Shown here: positions 1-8,218 of the stretch, in pieces
Position numbering within the stretch: position 1 is the first letter of the stretch
Layout of the letters: each line of letters opens with the position of its first letter
Notes under the pieces: generated by a model
The model's input: only the letters and a program-made list of their open reading frames with translations
The model's database searches: none
Told to the model about the DNA's origin: nothing
Program-made: the position numbers and the translations under genes
Source: Sphingomonas sp. SRS2
Lineage (GTDB): Bacteria; Pseudomonadota; Alphaproteobacteria; Sphingomonadales; Sphingomonadaceae
Assembly: GCF_000971055.1 (NCBI RefSeq)
Contig: NZ_LARW01000108.1
Coordinates: forward strand, 1 to 64,000
DNA: 64,000 nucleotides
Direction of reading: 5' to 3'

Positions 1-64
1 GCACAACCTCAGCTTCACGCAGCTTGCCAATGATCTCTTCCGGGCGATGCTTCTTGCTCGGCAT
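1..64 (-). CDS. IS3-family transposase OrfA, N-terminal fragment (runs off the left edge)
   Basis: The minus-strand frame starting at the ATG at 62-64 encodes MPSKKHRPEEIIGKL followed by REAEVV before the window ends. This is the recognisable N-terminus of IS3-family OrfA proteins, which carry a helix-turn-helix and bind the IS ends. A purine-rich GGAGACAAGGA stretch sits just upstream of the ATG and would serve as ribosome binding site. Only 21 residues are visible, so the subgroup cannot be assigned. It belongs to the IS end that cuts into the transfer operon. Confidence 0.7.
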   Translation of the reverse strand, partial: MPSKKHRPEEIIGKLREAEVV

Positions 65-127
65 TCCTTGTCTCCTTCGTCATCCAAAATATCATCAATT
101 TTGGACCACTCAGAAGGGGGCAGATCA
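1..127 (-). mobile_element. End of an IS3-family insertion sequence (rest lies left of the window)
   Basis: This is the transposase-start end of an insertion sequence whose bulk lies outside the window. Read on the minus strand, the outer end begins TGATCTGCCCCCTTCTGAG at 127 and leads through a short 5' untranslated stretch into an OrfA reading frame. The boundary at 127 is inferred from where VirB6-like coding sequence resumes; the other end and any target duplication cannot be seen. Confidence 0.7.
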
Positions 128-244
128 TTCGCCGGCTCAGCCTGGGGAACGATGGCGGCACCGTTTCAGCAGAGCCGCATCGCCCGCAACAGTCGCAACC
201 TTGAACGGGCCGCTCAGCGCGGCGGTTCGGTCAGCCGCGCATGA
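128..244 (+). pseudogene. Remnant of the 3' end of a virB6-like gene, cut by the IS
   Basis: An open frame runs straight out of the IS end into 38 codons (FAGSAWGTMAAPFQQSRIARNSRN and on to a TGA at 242-244), 13 bp before the next gene. In VirB-type operons the gene before virB7/virB8 is virB6, and VirB6 proteins of this group end in an Arg/Ala/Gln-rich cytoplasmic tail like this one. The identification rests on position and composition only. The IS insertion would have truncated the polytopic inner-membrane channel protein or replaced its tail, unless another copy exists elsewhere. Confidence 0.45.
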
Positions 245-257
245 CAAGGAAAAGCCT

Positions 258-575
258 ATGACGAGGTCCTCTTCGATAGTCCGATGGCTTCGGCGTTCGA
301 CAATCGTCATCGCCCTGCTCCCGGCGTTGGCGAGCGGGGCATCGGGGCCAAAGAAGCTGCCGGTTTGCAACGGCAAGCACCTGCGTGACGCTAACATCTA
401 TGGAAGCGTTTTGCCGGGTTCACCATTACCGGCCGTGGTTGCGCCCCCTGCCCCGCCACCCGTGCCGCAGATCAAGCAACCGATCGAAGGCGGGACACCG
501 CCGCCGCCGGTTCCCGACCCCGCGCCCGAAAAGACTTCCGCGCGGACGGATCCTCGATCCTTTGGGAGTTGCTGA
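258..575 (+). CDS. VirB7-like small secreted, proline-rich transfer protein
   Basis: This 105-residue protein starts at ATG 258, preceded by AAGGAAAAG. It has an Arg-rich N-terminus, a hydrophobic core and an Ala-Ser-Gly cleavage region (about residues 14-28), so it should be exported. After it comes a C-N-G-K-H-L-R segment leading to an N-x-Y-G-S motif and a long Pro-rich tail ending in Gly-Ser-Cys. There is no clear lipobox at the end of the signal peptide. Its place directly before virB8 (2 bp gap) and its size match the VirB7 position, where a small protein stabilises VirB9 in the outer-membrane core complex. Sequence identity to classical VirB7 is not obvious, so the role is inferred from context. 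Confidence 0.55.
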   Translation: MTRSSSIVRWLRRSTIVIALLPALASGASGPKKLPVCNGKHLRDANIYGSVLPGSPLPAVVAPPAPPPVPQIKQPIEGGTPPPPVPDPAPEKTSARTDPRSFGSC

Positions 576-577
576 CC

Positions 578-1267
578 ATGCGCAGCCAGGCGGAGGGCGT
601 GCCCGCAAAGGACGCCGAGCTCTATTTCGGGCAGGCACGATCCTGGGATCAGGATCGCCAGCGCAAGTCGCTTCGATCCGAGCGCATAGCGTGGATCGTG
701 GCAGGCCTGGCGATGATTGTGTCAGCTGCGGAGGGGTTCGCGCTCGCGGGCCTTGCCCCGCTGAAAACCGTCATGCCGTATATCATCCGGGTCAACCAGA
801 CGACGGGCGCGGTCGACGTCCAGACCACCCTCACCCAGAAGCCGATGCGCTACGACGAGGCGGTCACGAAATTTTTCCTCGCGCAATATGTCAGGCAGCG
901 AGAGAGCTGGTTGCCGGCGGCGGCCGAAGAGAATTTCAGGGCCGTCACCATCCTGTCCGAGCCGGGCGAGCAGCAGCGCTGGGGTCGCTTTTTCAGTTCG
1001 AACAACGCGGCGAGTCCACAGGTCGTCTGGGGCAAAGGTGCGGTGGTCCAGGCCCGTGTCCGCAACATCGCCTTCATCAATGACCGTGTTGCCAACGTGC
1101 GCTTCACCCGCACGGTGCAGACCGAAACGGATACGCAGAGCAGTGATTGGATCGCGACGGTGACCTTCCAATACACCAACGCGCCGATGGCGGAGGGCGA
1201 CCGGTACCGTAATCCGCTTGGGTTTCAGGTCCAAAACTACCGCGCCGACCCGGAGGTGGTGCGGTGA
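578..1267 (+). CDS. virB8: Type IV secretion inner-membrane protein VirB8
   Basis: This is a bitopic inner-membrane scaffold of the VirB/VirD4 conjugation machine. The 229-residue protein has a short cytoplasmic head, one transmembrane helix at about residues 38-57, and a periplasmic NTF2-like domain containing the L-K-T-V-x-P-Y-I-I-R-V motif and later Y-x-N-P-L-G-F-Q-V near the C-terminus, both typical of VirB8. ATG 578 is chosen because GGGAG lies 9-13 bases upstream; a TTG at 569 is also in frame. It overlaps virB9 by four bases (GTGA), so the two are translationally coupled. Confidence 0.9.
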   Translation: MRSQAEGVPAKDAELYFGQARSWDQDRQRKSLRSERIAWIVAGLAMIVSAAEGFALAGLAPLKTVMPYIIRVNQTTGAVDVQTTLTQKPMRYDEAVTKFFLAQYVRQRESWLPAAAEENFRAVTILSEPGEQQRWGRFFSSNNAASPQVVWGKGAVVQARVRNIAFINDRVANVRFTRTVQTETDTQSSDWIATVTFQYTNAPMAEGDRYRNPLGFQVQNYRADPEVVR

Positions 1268-2121
1268 AGCGGCTGATCCATATCGCAGGCATCCTCGCGC
1301 TTATTGCCGCGCCCGCGTTGGCCGAGGATACGCCGCGCGCGGGACCAGCAGACCAGCGCGTGAAGTTCGTCGAATATCAGGAGACCCAGGTCTACCGCAT
1401 CGTCGGCACGTTCCGCACGGCGACGCAGGTCGTCCTCGGTGCCGACGAGACGATCGAGCATGTCGCACTCGGGGACACGGTATCGTGGGAAGTGGCGGTC
1501 GCCGGTCACATCCTCTTCCTGAAGCCACGCGAGCGCGCAGGTCCAACCAACCTTATCGTCACGACCAATCGCGGCGGCGAGCTTCGCAACTACGCGTTCG
1601 AGTTGACTACGCGCCGGGGGCCGATCGGTCGTGGCAGCAGTAACACCTTCTTCCAGGTCCGTTTCCGCTACCCGCGTGATGAAGCAGACCGCGCGGCCCG
1701 GATGCGGGCGACCCAAGAGGCGCAACGCGTCGCGGCGCTTCAGGCGAGCGTCGTTCGCGGTGCGCTCGATCATGGTGTGATAGAGGGGCCGCGCAATTTG
1801 AATTACAAGGTCCAGGGCTCGAGCGACCTCCAGCCGTCGGAGATCTCCGACAACGGCCAGTTCACGGTCCTGCGCTTCCCAGGAAGCCATGAGATTCCGG
1901 CGATCTACCTTGTTCGGCCGGATGGCTCGGAAAGCCTTGTCCCGTTCGATGTGCGAGACGAATTCGTTGTGGTGCATGCCGTTGCGGCTCAACTCCGACT
2001 GCGCCGTAACCGAGAGGTGCTGTGCATCTATAATCTGGCACCGACCCCTTACGGTGTCGACTACGGCACCAACACTGCGTCGCCGCATGTCGAGCGCACC
2101 ATTCAAGACCCGAAGGAGTGA
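1264..2121 (+). CDS. virB9: Type IV secretion outer-membrane core protein VirB9
   Basis: VirB9 is the periplasmic and outer-membrane partner of VirB7 and VirB10. The frame opens with GTG at 1264 inside the stop of virB8. Residues 1-20 form a signal peptide (hydrophobic run ending Ala-Leu-Ala). The body shows the family's beta-rich layout: an N-terminal domain beginning V-K-F-V-E-Y, a linker around residue 135, and a C-terminal domain with G-x-F-T-V-L-R-F-P and P-A-I-Y-L-V-R-x-D-G, ending with an N-x-x-P-x-P-Y-G-V-D-Y-G segment. The length of 285 residues is normal. The next gene starts 5 bp after its stop. Confidence 0.9.
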   Translation: MKRLIHIAGILALIAAPALAEDTPRAGPADQRVKFVEYQETQVYRIVGTFRTATQVVLGADETIEHVALGDTVSWEVAVAGHILFLKPRERAGPTNLIVTTNRGGELRNYAFELTTRRGPIGRGSSNTFFQVRFRYPRDEADRAARMRATQEAQRVAALQASVVRGALDHGVIEGPRNLNYKVQGSSDLQPSEISDNGQFTVLRFPGSHEIPAIYLVRPDGSESLVPFDVRDEFVVVHAVAAQLRLRRNREVLCIYNLAPTPYGVDYGTNTASPHVERTIQDPKE

Positions 2122-2126
2122 GCGCG

Positions 2127-3347
2127 ATGGACGAATCTGCGCCTGAGGACCGTCGTCGCCCGCATGGCGATCCCACGCCCGAGCGCGACGAGATCATCCG
2201 CGAACGCGGTATCGACCCGATCGGCGGCATGACGCCGGCGAAGCGCAACACAGCGCTGATCTTCGCCGGCACGGCGATGGTGCTCGGCATTCTGTGGGTG
2301 AATTCGGGACCGAGCAAGAATGTCAGCAGCTTGATGGCGAAACCCGAAGCAATGGCGCGGCGACCCGATCTCGCGGCGCGCGAGACGGTCGCTTATGATG
2401 CTGTCGCTACAAAGGCCAAGCCGCTCGGCCTAGCAGCTGTTGATCCCAACGCGCCGGTCATCAACCCACCGCCTGGTGCACAGGTCGTCGGCCCTGATGG
2501 CCAGATCGTACCCGCAATTCAACCGGGAGCGGCCCCCGCCGCGGCACCGCAGAACAATCGCCAGAACCTCGCCGACCAGGCGCGGCGATCGACATTGATC
2601 GCCTATGGCGGCCGGGACGCGATGCGCGCTTCGGGAGCCGGGACCAGCGCCGATCCCGCCCAGCCAGAAACAGCCGGCGATGGGTCTGCGGGCCAGGCCG
2701 CCCGCGGCGCGCCCAATGCGCTGGACGCGCTTCGACAGAGTTCCGCGGTCGGCGAAGCGCGGGCCTCGATGCTGCCGAACCGCAACTATCTCGTGACCGC
2801 CGGAACGCTGATCCCGTGTATTCTCCAGACTGCCATGAACTCGGCGCAGCCCGGCTACACCTCCTGTTTGATCCCGCGCGACGTCTATTCCGAAAATGGC
2901 CGGGTCGTGCTGATGGAGAAAGGCACGAAGGTGCTCGGCGAATATCATGGCGGCATTCAGCAGGGCCAGAACCGCCTTTTCGTTCTATGGACGAGAGCGG
3001 TCACACCTCAGGGGGTCCGAATCGACCTGGCGTCGCCCGGCTCGGACGCGCTCGGCCGAGCGGGAATAGCCGGATCGGTCGACACATTCTTCTGGGCACG
3101 GTTCGGCAGCGCATTGCTGCTCTCGTTGGTCGACGACGCCGCCTATATCGCCGGTCAATCGGTGTCGGGCGGCAGCAACAACTTCAACAACACGACGCGC
3201 ACGCCGAGCGAAGGCGCGGGCATAGCACTCCAGAACAGCATCAACATCCGCCCCGTGCTCAAAAAGAACCAGGGCGAGGAAGTCGGGATATTCGTCGCCA
3301 AAGACTTCAATTTCGCCGACGTCTACAATCTCGAGCTGCGGCGTTGA
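2127..3347 (+). CDS. virB10: Type IV secretion core protein VirB10 (TrbI-like)
   Basis: VirB10 spans both membranes and gates the secretion channel. The start ATG 2127 is preceded by AAGGAG at 2112-2117; a GTG at 2118 is in frame but lacks such a site. The 406-residue protein has a charged cytoplasmic N-terminus, a single transmembrane helix at about residues 42-58, a Pro/Ala-rich periplasmic linker, and a C-terminal beta-barrel TrbI domain with the characteristic G-T-x-I-P-C-I-L-Q-T and S-E-N-G-R-V-V-L-M-E-x-G-T segments. It ends one base before the virB11 start. Confidence 0.92.
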   Translation: MDESAPEDRRRPHGDPTPERDEIIRERGIDPIGGMTPAKRNTALIFAGTAMVLGILWVNSGPSKNVSSLMAKPEAMARRPDLAARETVAYDAVATKAKPLGLAAVDPNAPVINPPPGAQVVGPDGQIVPAIQPGAAPAAAPQNNRQNLADQARRSTLIAYGGRDAMRASGAGTSADPAQPETAGDGSAGQAARGAPNALDALRQSSAVGEARASMLPNRNYLVTAGTLIPCILQTAMNSAQPGYTSCLIPRDVYSENGRVVLMEKGTKVLGEYHGGIQQGQNRLFVLWTRAVTPQGVRIDLASPGSDALGRAGIAGSVDTFFWARFGSALLLSLVDDAAYIAGQSVSGGSNNFNNTTRTPSEGAGIALQNSINIRPVLKKNQGEEVGIFVAKDFNFADVYNLELRR

Positions 3348-3348
3348 C

Positions 3349-4353
3349 GTGAGCGATACCGCCGTCCTGCGCCACTACCTGGCACCGATCCTGCCACTGC
3401 TGGAGCCGGTCGAGGTGACGGAGCTTGTGATCAACAAGCCCGGCGAGGTCGGCATCGAGGATCATCAGGGCTGGCATTGGCATGATGTCGCCGAACTCGA
3501 CAGCGACTGGCTCGCGACGCTCGCCGTCGCCGCCGCGAGTTTCACCCGGCAGGACGTCAATGCAGAGACGCCGATCTGCTCGACGATATTGCCTGGTGGC
3601 GAGCGCTGCCAGATCGTCATACCGTCAGTGACGCCGAGCGGGGCGCCATCCTTCACGGTGCGCAAGCCATCGCGCGTCAACCTCGCAATCGATCAACTCG
3701 CCAACACGGGACTGTTCAAGGGCACGCGCTCTGCCGCACGCGGTCTCGGCGGGGTCGATGCGCAGCTGGTAGCGCAACGCGATGCCGGTGACTGGCCGTC
3801 CTTCTTCAGGACCGCAGTTGCTGCCCGCAAGAACATCCTGGTGAGCGGCGCGACCGGGTCAGGCAAGACCACCTTCGCCAAGGCGCTCATCCAGCTGATC
3901 CCGCCCCATGAGCGGCTGCTGACGATCGAGGATACGCGCGAGCTCGTCGTCGAGCATCGCAACGTCGTGCATATGGTCTATTCGAGCGAGCGACAGGGCC
4001 TCGCCAAGGTCGGCCCCAAGCAATTGCTCGAAAGCGCGCTTCGCATGCGCCCCGATCGCATCCTGCTGCAGGAGCTGCGCGACGGCACCGCCTTCTTCTA
4101 TCTGCGCAACGTCAACTCGGGGCATCCTGGCTCGATCACGACCGTCCATGCCGGCTCGGCCATGGGAGCGTTCGAGCAGCTCACCTTGCTGGTCAAGGAA
4201 TCGGAGGGCGGGCGGGATCTCGCCCGCGACGACATCCGCGGGCTGCTTCGCATGTTGGTCGACGTTGTTGTCCAGACCCGCAAGCACGCCGGAAAATTCG
4301 AGGTCGAGGAGGTATATTTTGACCCGCCTGTCGGACGCACGATCACTCACTAG
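3349..4353 (+). CDS. virB11: Type IV secretion traffic ATPase VirB11
   Basis: VirB11 is a hexameric ATPase at the cytoplasmic base of the T4SS that works with VirB4 in pilus assembly and with VirD4 in DNA export. The 334-residue frame starts with GTG at 3349. The P-loop G-A-T-G-S-G-K-T-T sits at about residues 167-175, followed by the Asp box (L-L-T-I-E-D-T-R-E-L), the Walker B region around R-P-D-R-I-L-L-Q-E-L-R, and the His box G-H-P-G-S-I-T-T-V-H-A. All expected motifs are intact. Its last 35 bases overlap the start of virD4. Confidence 0.95.
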   Translation: MSDTAVLRHYLAPILPLLEPVEVTELVINKPGEVGIEDHQGWHWHDVAELDSDWLATLAVAAASFTRQDVNAETPICSTILPGGERCQIVIPSVTPSGAPSFTVRKPSRVNLAIDQLANTGLFKGTRSAARGLGGVDAQLVAQRDAGDWPSFFRTAVAARKNILVSGATGSGKTTFAKALIQLIPPHERLLTIEDTRELVVEHRNVVHMVYSSERQGLAKVGPKQLLESALRMRPDRILLQELRDGTAFFYLRNVNSGHPGSITTVHAGSAMGAFEQLTLLVKESEGGRDLARDDIRGLLRMLVDVVVQTRKHAGKFEVEEVYFDPPVGRTITH

Positions 4354-6316
4354 GGTCGCGATCGTCGCGGGGATCCTCGCGGCGGTGCTTATCCTCGGCT
4401 CCCTGTGCGCGGTGCTGGTGGCGCTCGTCGGCTTGAAGCAGATCGGGCCGCGGATGCAGATCACGGCGGTGCCAGCATGGCTCTGGTACTATCGCGGCGA
4501 TCCGCTCCTCCACCTGTGGTTGAACCGGGGCGCGTTGGTCAGCGGTGCAATCGCCTTCGTCATTTTGCTCGTCATCCTGAAACGGGGGCGCTCGCTGCAT
4601 GGCGAGGCGCGGTTCGCGCGTGAAAGCGAGATCCGGCAAGAACAGCTGCGCAGCAAGAGCGGCATCATCGTCGGCCAGAAGGGTGGCCGCTATCTTGTGT
4701 TCGGCGGGACCGAGCATGTGCTGCTCGAGGCGCCCACGCGTGCTGGCAAGGGCGTAGGTGTCGTGATCCCCAATCTTCTGAGTTGGGCGGACTCGGTCGT
4801 GGTGCTCGACGTGAAGCGCGAGAACTGGGACATCACAGCCGGCTTCCGGGCGCGCCATGGCCAAGCCGTCTATCTGTTCGACCCGCTCGATCCCGAAGGG
4901 CGGACCGCGCGGTACAATCCGCTGAGCTTCATCGATCGTCTCGACGACGTCGATGTGGTCAACGAGCTCCAGAAGATCGGCGGCATGTTATTTCCAGCAC
5001 CCGAGAAGGCCGACCCCTTCTGGGCTGAAGCCGCGCGCGCCGCCTTCGTCGGCGTCGGCGCCCTTGTTGCGGCCAACCCCGCCCTCCCCTTCACGATCGG
5101 CGAAATCTACCGGCGGCTGACGGCGGGCGACCCGAAGGTCGAGCTGCCCAAGGTTGTCGATGAAGCGCAGAAGCGCGGGCAGCGGCTAAGCCAGGCCTGC
5201 GTCTCGGCGTTGAGCGACTTCACCTCCGCGTCCGACAACACCTTCTCCGGTATCAAGCAGACGATCACCTCGAAGCTCAGCCTCTGGCTTAACCCCTATG
5301 TCGATGCAGCGACGTCGGAGACCGACTTCGATCTGCGCCAGGTCCGCCGCGAGCGGATTTCGATCTATCTGGGCGTCTCGCCGGACAATATCGATCGGAT
5401 CGCGCCGGTCTATAATCTGTTCCTGCAGCAGCTGATCGATCTCAACACGCGGGAGTTGCCGGCGTCCGGGGGCCAGGTGCCCGTCCTCCTGCTGCTCGAT
5501 GAATTCGCTCGACTGGGCAAGGCACCGGTAATCGCGTCGGCCTTTTCCTATGTCGCCGGCTACGGGCTACGCTTGTTGCCGGTAATCCAGAGCCGCTCGC
5601 AACCGCGGGGAATCTACGGTGCGGACGTCACCGACGAGATTATCGCCAACTGCGGTCTGGAGGTGGTTTTCACACCGAAAGAGCTGAGGGTCGCCAATGA
5701 ACTCTCCGAGCGGCTCGGCTTCTTCACGATGAACGTAAAGTCGAAGAGCCGCACCATTCACGGCATGCTCGCCAACCGTAGCATTTCGGAATCCGATCAG
5801 CGCCGCGCGCTGATGATGCCGCAAGAGCTGATGCAGATGCCCAAGGGCGATTTGCTGTTGCTGCGCGGCGGGATTCCGCCGGTTCGCGCGCGTAAGATCG
5901 AGTATTTCCGCTCGCGGCATTTCACCAGCAGGATCTCGGACCCGCCCAAGGTTGCGCCGCGGCTGACCGTGATCCCGCAGGCGAAACAGGTCTCGCCGCC
6001 GGCCAGCGCCGGCGCTGGCTCGGATGTGCTTGCCCAAGCGATCGAGGCGAAGCGGGCGGCGCTCCTCACCCCACCACCAACCGAGGAAGAGCCCGCCGTG
6101 ACCCGCACGCTGACTGACGACGAATTGTCCGGCTATGCCGAGATCACCGACGACATGCTCGTCCTGGGCGAACTTGAGGAGCTTCCGCCGCCGGGCGATG
6201 AGAAAGCGGCGATTGCCTTCGTCATGGCGATGACCGCGCGTGCGGCCATCGAGCCGGACGACGATCACGATTCATCCGAAGCATTAGTGACAGCGAGGCA
6301 TGATCATGGCCGATAA
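4319..6316 (+). CDS. virD4: Type IV coupling protein VirD4 (TraG family)
   Basis: VirD4 couples the relaxosome to the transfer channel. A TTG start at 4319 is preferred because GAGGAGG (4306-4312) lies six bases upstream inside virB11. The 665-residue protein then has two transmembrane helices (about 12-38 and 71-88), a Walker A at about residues 139-146 (P-T-R-A-G-K-G-V), and a Walker B near residue 394 (L-L-L-L-D-E-F-A). The extended acidic C-terminus beyond about residue 560 is not part of the catalytic core and may dock partner proteins. It overlaps the following LPD7 gene by 11 bp, so that product is probably made in step with the coupling protein. Confidence 0.94.
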   Translation: MTRLSDARSLTRVAIVAGILAAVLILGSLCAVLVALVGLKQIGPRMQITAVPAWLWYYRGDPLLHLWLNRGALVSGAIAFVILLVILKRGRSLHGEARFARESEIRQEQLRSKSGIIVGQKGGRYLVFGGTEHVLLEAPTRAGKGVGVVIPNLLSWADSVVVLDVKRENWDITAGFRARHGQAVYLFDPLDPEGRTARYNPLSFIDRLDDVDVVNELQKIGGMLFPAPEKADPFWAEAARAAFVGVGALVAANPALPFTIGEIYRRLTAGDPKVELPKVVDEAQKRGQRLSQACVSALSDFTSASDNTFSGIKQTITSKLSLWLNPYVDAATSETDFDLRQVRRERISIYLGVSPDNIDRIAPVYNLFLQQLIDLNTRELPASGGQVPVLLLLDEFARLGKAPVIASAFSYVAGYGLRLLPVIQSRSQPRGIYGADVTDEIIANCGLEVVFTPKELRVANELSERLGFFTMNVKSKSRTIHGMLANRSISESDQRRALMMPQELMQMPKGDLLLLRGGIPPVRARKIEYFRSRHFTSRISDPPKVAPRLTVIPQAKQVSPPASAGAGSDVLAQAIEAKRAALLTPPPTEEEPAVTRTLTDDELSGYAEITDDMLVLGELEELPPPGDEKAAIAFVMAMTARAAIEPDDDHDSSEALVTARHDHGR

Positions 6317-7241
6317 TGACAAGGCGGCGGCGCCCAAGCCGCGCGCCAGGACCAACAGCGTCGCCTTTGACGACAAGGAGCGCGGCAAGGAGGCCGCGCC
6401 CGCAGTCCAGGCGACCAGACCCGACCCGGTCGCTCCTGCCATTGATGTGGAACGTACGGCCGAGCCGGGCAAGAAGCCGAAGGCTCTTTCCGTCGAGGCG
6501 GGCGATCTGCCCGAAGCCGTGCGCAAGCGCTATTATGCCGACAAGGCGAAATGGTCCGGGGAGCCGGCCTTTTTTACCTCGGCCGAGATGAAGGATCCAG
6601 CGTTCCGCGATCAGGGCCGCCGGCTCGTCACGGCGACAGAGAGCCAGGAGGTCGTGAAGGATCTCGTCGCGATCGCGCAGCATCGTGGGTGGGAGAGGAT
6701 CCACGTCACGGGGACCGAAGCCTTCCGGCGATCGGTTTGGCTCGAGGCGGGCCAGAAGGGGCTCGATGTCAGAGGCTATAAGCCGAATGATCGCGATTTG
6801 CAGGAGCTCGACCGCCTCCGCAGCGATGCCAGCAAGAACACGATCGCGCCAATGATCGCGCGCGACGCGGCCGAGAGCCGCGATCCGGCGCCCGGCCGGC
6901 GATCGAGCGAGTCCCCCGTTACAGCGCGGCAGCCCGGCGGGCGCGCCGATGGGCGGTCGATGCCCAACGATCGGGCTGTCGATAGCCAGATGCGTGTGAT
7001 GGAAGCCGTGATCCGGCGCACCTTGTTCGATAATCCAGAGGCCGTCACGCGCGTGATGACCGTAGCGCGCGCGCAGCTCGATGCGCATATAGCTGTCGGG
7101 CGCACTATTCGGCCCGCCATTGTCCGGGATGCGGGCGCATCGGTGCAACGCGGGGTCGAGCCTACCGCAGGGCCAGCGCGAGGCGCGCCTGTTCGGCAAG
7201 GCCGGGATCACAAGCCGCCCGAGCGTAGCCGATCGCGCTGA
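6306..7241 (+). CDS. LPD7-domain protein linked to conjugation
   Basis: The central part (about residues 75-175) carries the large-polyvalent-protein-associated domain 7 signature: R-G-W-x-x-I-x-V-T-G-T-E-x-F-R-R followed by W-L-E-A-x-x-x-G-L and a G-Y-x-P motif. This domain is usually found in relaxase-linked or polyvalent proteins carried by mobile elements; its activity is not established. The N-terminus is Lys/Arg/Ala-rich and probably disordered, as is the C-terminal third. ATG 6306 is favoured over ATG 6300 because GCGAGG ends seven bases upstream. Overlap with virD4 suggests a role with the coupling protein or relaxosome. Confidence 0.75.
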   Translation: MADNDKAAAPKPRARTNSVAFDDKERGKEAAPAVQATRPDPVAPAIDVERTAEPGKKPKALSVEAGDLPEAVRKRYYADKAKWSGEPAFFTSAEMKDPAFRDQGRRLVTATESQEVVKDLVAIAQHRGWERIHVTGTEAFRRSVWLEAGQKGLDVRGYKPNDRDLQELDRLRSDASKNTIAPMIARDAAESRDPAPGRRSSESPVTARQPGGRADGRSMPNDRAVDSQMRVMEAVIRRTLFDNPEAVTRVMTVARAQLDAHIAVGRTIRPAIVRDAGASVQRGVEPTAGPARGAPVRQGRDHKPPERSRSR

Positions 7242-7286
7242 TGTAGGCGCAGAGGCTGGTTTGGGAATCGATCCGTTCGTTCGTAT

Positions 7287-7339
7287 TTTGCGAACATATT
7301 TGGCCTGTCGTAAACTGCGCATTGCCATCGGTTCGCAAA
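7287..7339. promoter_or_regulatory. Inverted repeat TTTGCGAAC / GTTCGCAAA ahead of the AbiE-type pair
   Basis: A perfect 9-bp inverted repeat (7287-7295 and 7331-7339, 35 bp apart) lies in the 116-bp gap before the AbiEi-like gene, ending 18 bp before its ATG. AbiEi antitoxins are known to repress their own operon by binding inverted repeats upstream, so this is a good operator candidate. The promoter itself was not resolved. The right arm also starts a GTTC-N7-GTTC match (7331-7345) to the alphaproteobacterial LexA consensus, which could be chance. Confidence 0.5.
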
Positions 7340-7357
7340 TCGTTCAAATAGTTCGTC

Positions 7358-8218
7358 ATGGACGAACGAAAGCGCCAGCCATTAAACCAGCTTCTCACCA
7401 GCCTGACCCCCGGGCTGATGGTCGATTCCGCCTGGTTGCAGGCGCAGGGCATCTCCAGGACATCGATCCACGATTATGTCCAGCGGGGCTGGCTCGAACG
7501 CGTCGCGCCGCGCGTCTACCGACGCGCGAACCCGGCTGGCGGGGCGACAAGCTTGCGCTGGGACATGGCAGTGATGTCAGCGCAACGGATTGGAACTGCA
7601 TCCTTCTATATCGGCGGCATGACCGCACTCGAACTCCGCGGGCTAGGGCATTTCGCCCGTCTCGGCGGCGACCGGACGGTCCATCTCTATGATCCGGAAG
7701 GCGCGGTTCCCTCCTGGCTGCAGAAGCTCCCGACCGACGCGATGGTAGTCCTCCACAACCGCGCGCTTTTCTCGAATCCATCGCTTGGTGTCGAATGGCA
7801 TCGGCTCGATCTGGGGACGACGCGCCTCGGTGCCGCCGTGCCGTCGCCAGACGCGAGTGAACCTTGGGACCATTTCTTGCGGGTAGCGGGTGCCGAGCGG
7901 GCAACCATCGAGATGATGGAAAACGTGCCCCAACGCCTGAGCTTCGAGCATGTCGATACGATCTTCGAGGGCTTGACGACGTTGCGGCCGAGGCTCCTGA
8001 CCAGCCTGCTTGAAGGATGCAAGAGCATCCGAGCCAAGCGGCTGTTCCTGTTCTTCGCCGATCGCCACGACCATGGCTGGGCGAAGCATATCGATCGCCA
8101 GCATATCGATCTGGGTCGCGGAAAGCGGCAGCTCGTCCCGGGCGGGCGGTTGGACCCTCATTACCAGATAACGGTGCCGGCGACCTTCACCGCCAAGGCA
8201 GGGGAAACAGCCCAATGA
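7358..8218 (+). CDS. AbiEi-like antitoxin and transcriptional autorepressor
   Basis: This 286-residue protein resembles AbiEi antitoxins of type IV toxin-antitoxin systems. The N-terminal 60 residues form a winged-helix domain (L-x-x-Q-G-I-S-R-T-S-I-H-D-Y-V-Q-R-G-W-L with a following V-Y-R). The rest matches the AbiEi C-terminal domain, which opposes the partner nucleotidyltransferase without direct tight binding. It overlaps the downstream gene by four bases (ATGA), the usual arrangement of abiEi-abiEii. The upstream inverted repeat fits autoregulation. Such pairs stabilise plasmids and can abort phage infection. Confidence 0.82.
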   Translation: MDERKRQPLNQLLTSLTPGLMVDSAWLQAQGISRTSIHDYVQRGWLERVAPRVYRRANPAGGATSLRWDMAVMSAQRIGTASFYIGGMTALELRGLGHFARLGGDRTVHLYDPEGAVPSWLQKLPTDAMVVLHNRALFSNPSLGVEWHRLDLGTTRLGAAVPSPDASEPWDHFLRVAGAERATIEMMENVPQRLSFEHVDTIFEGLTTLRPRLLTSLLEGCKSIRAKRLFLFFADRHDHGWAKHIDRQHIDLGRGKRQLVPGGRLDPHYQITVPATFTAKAGETAQ

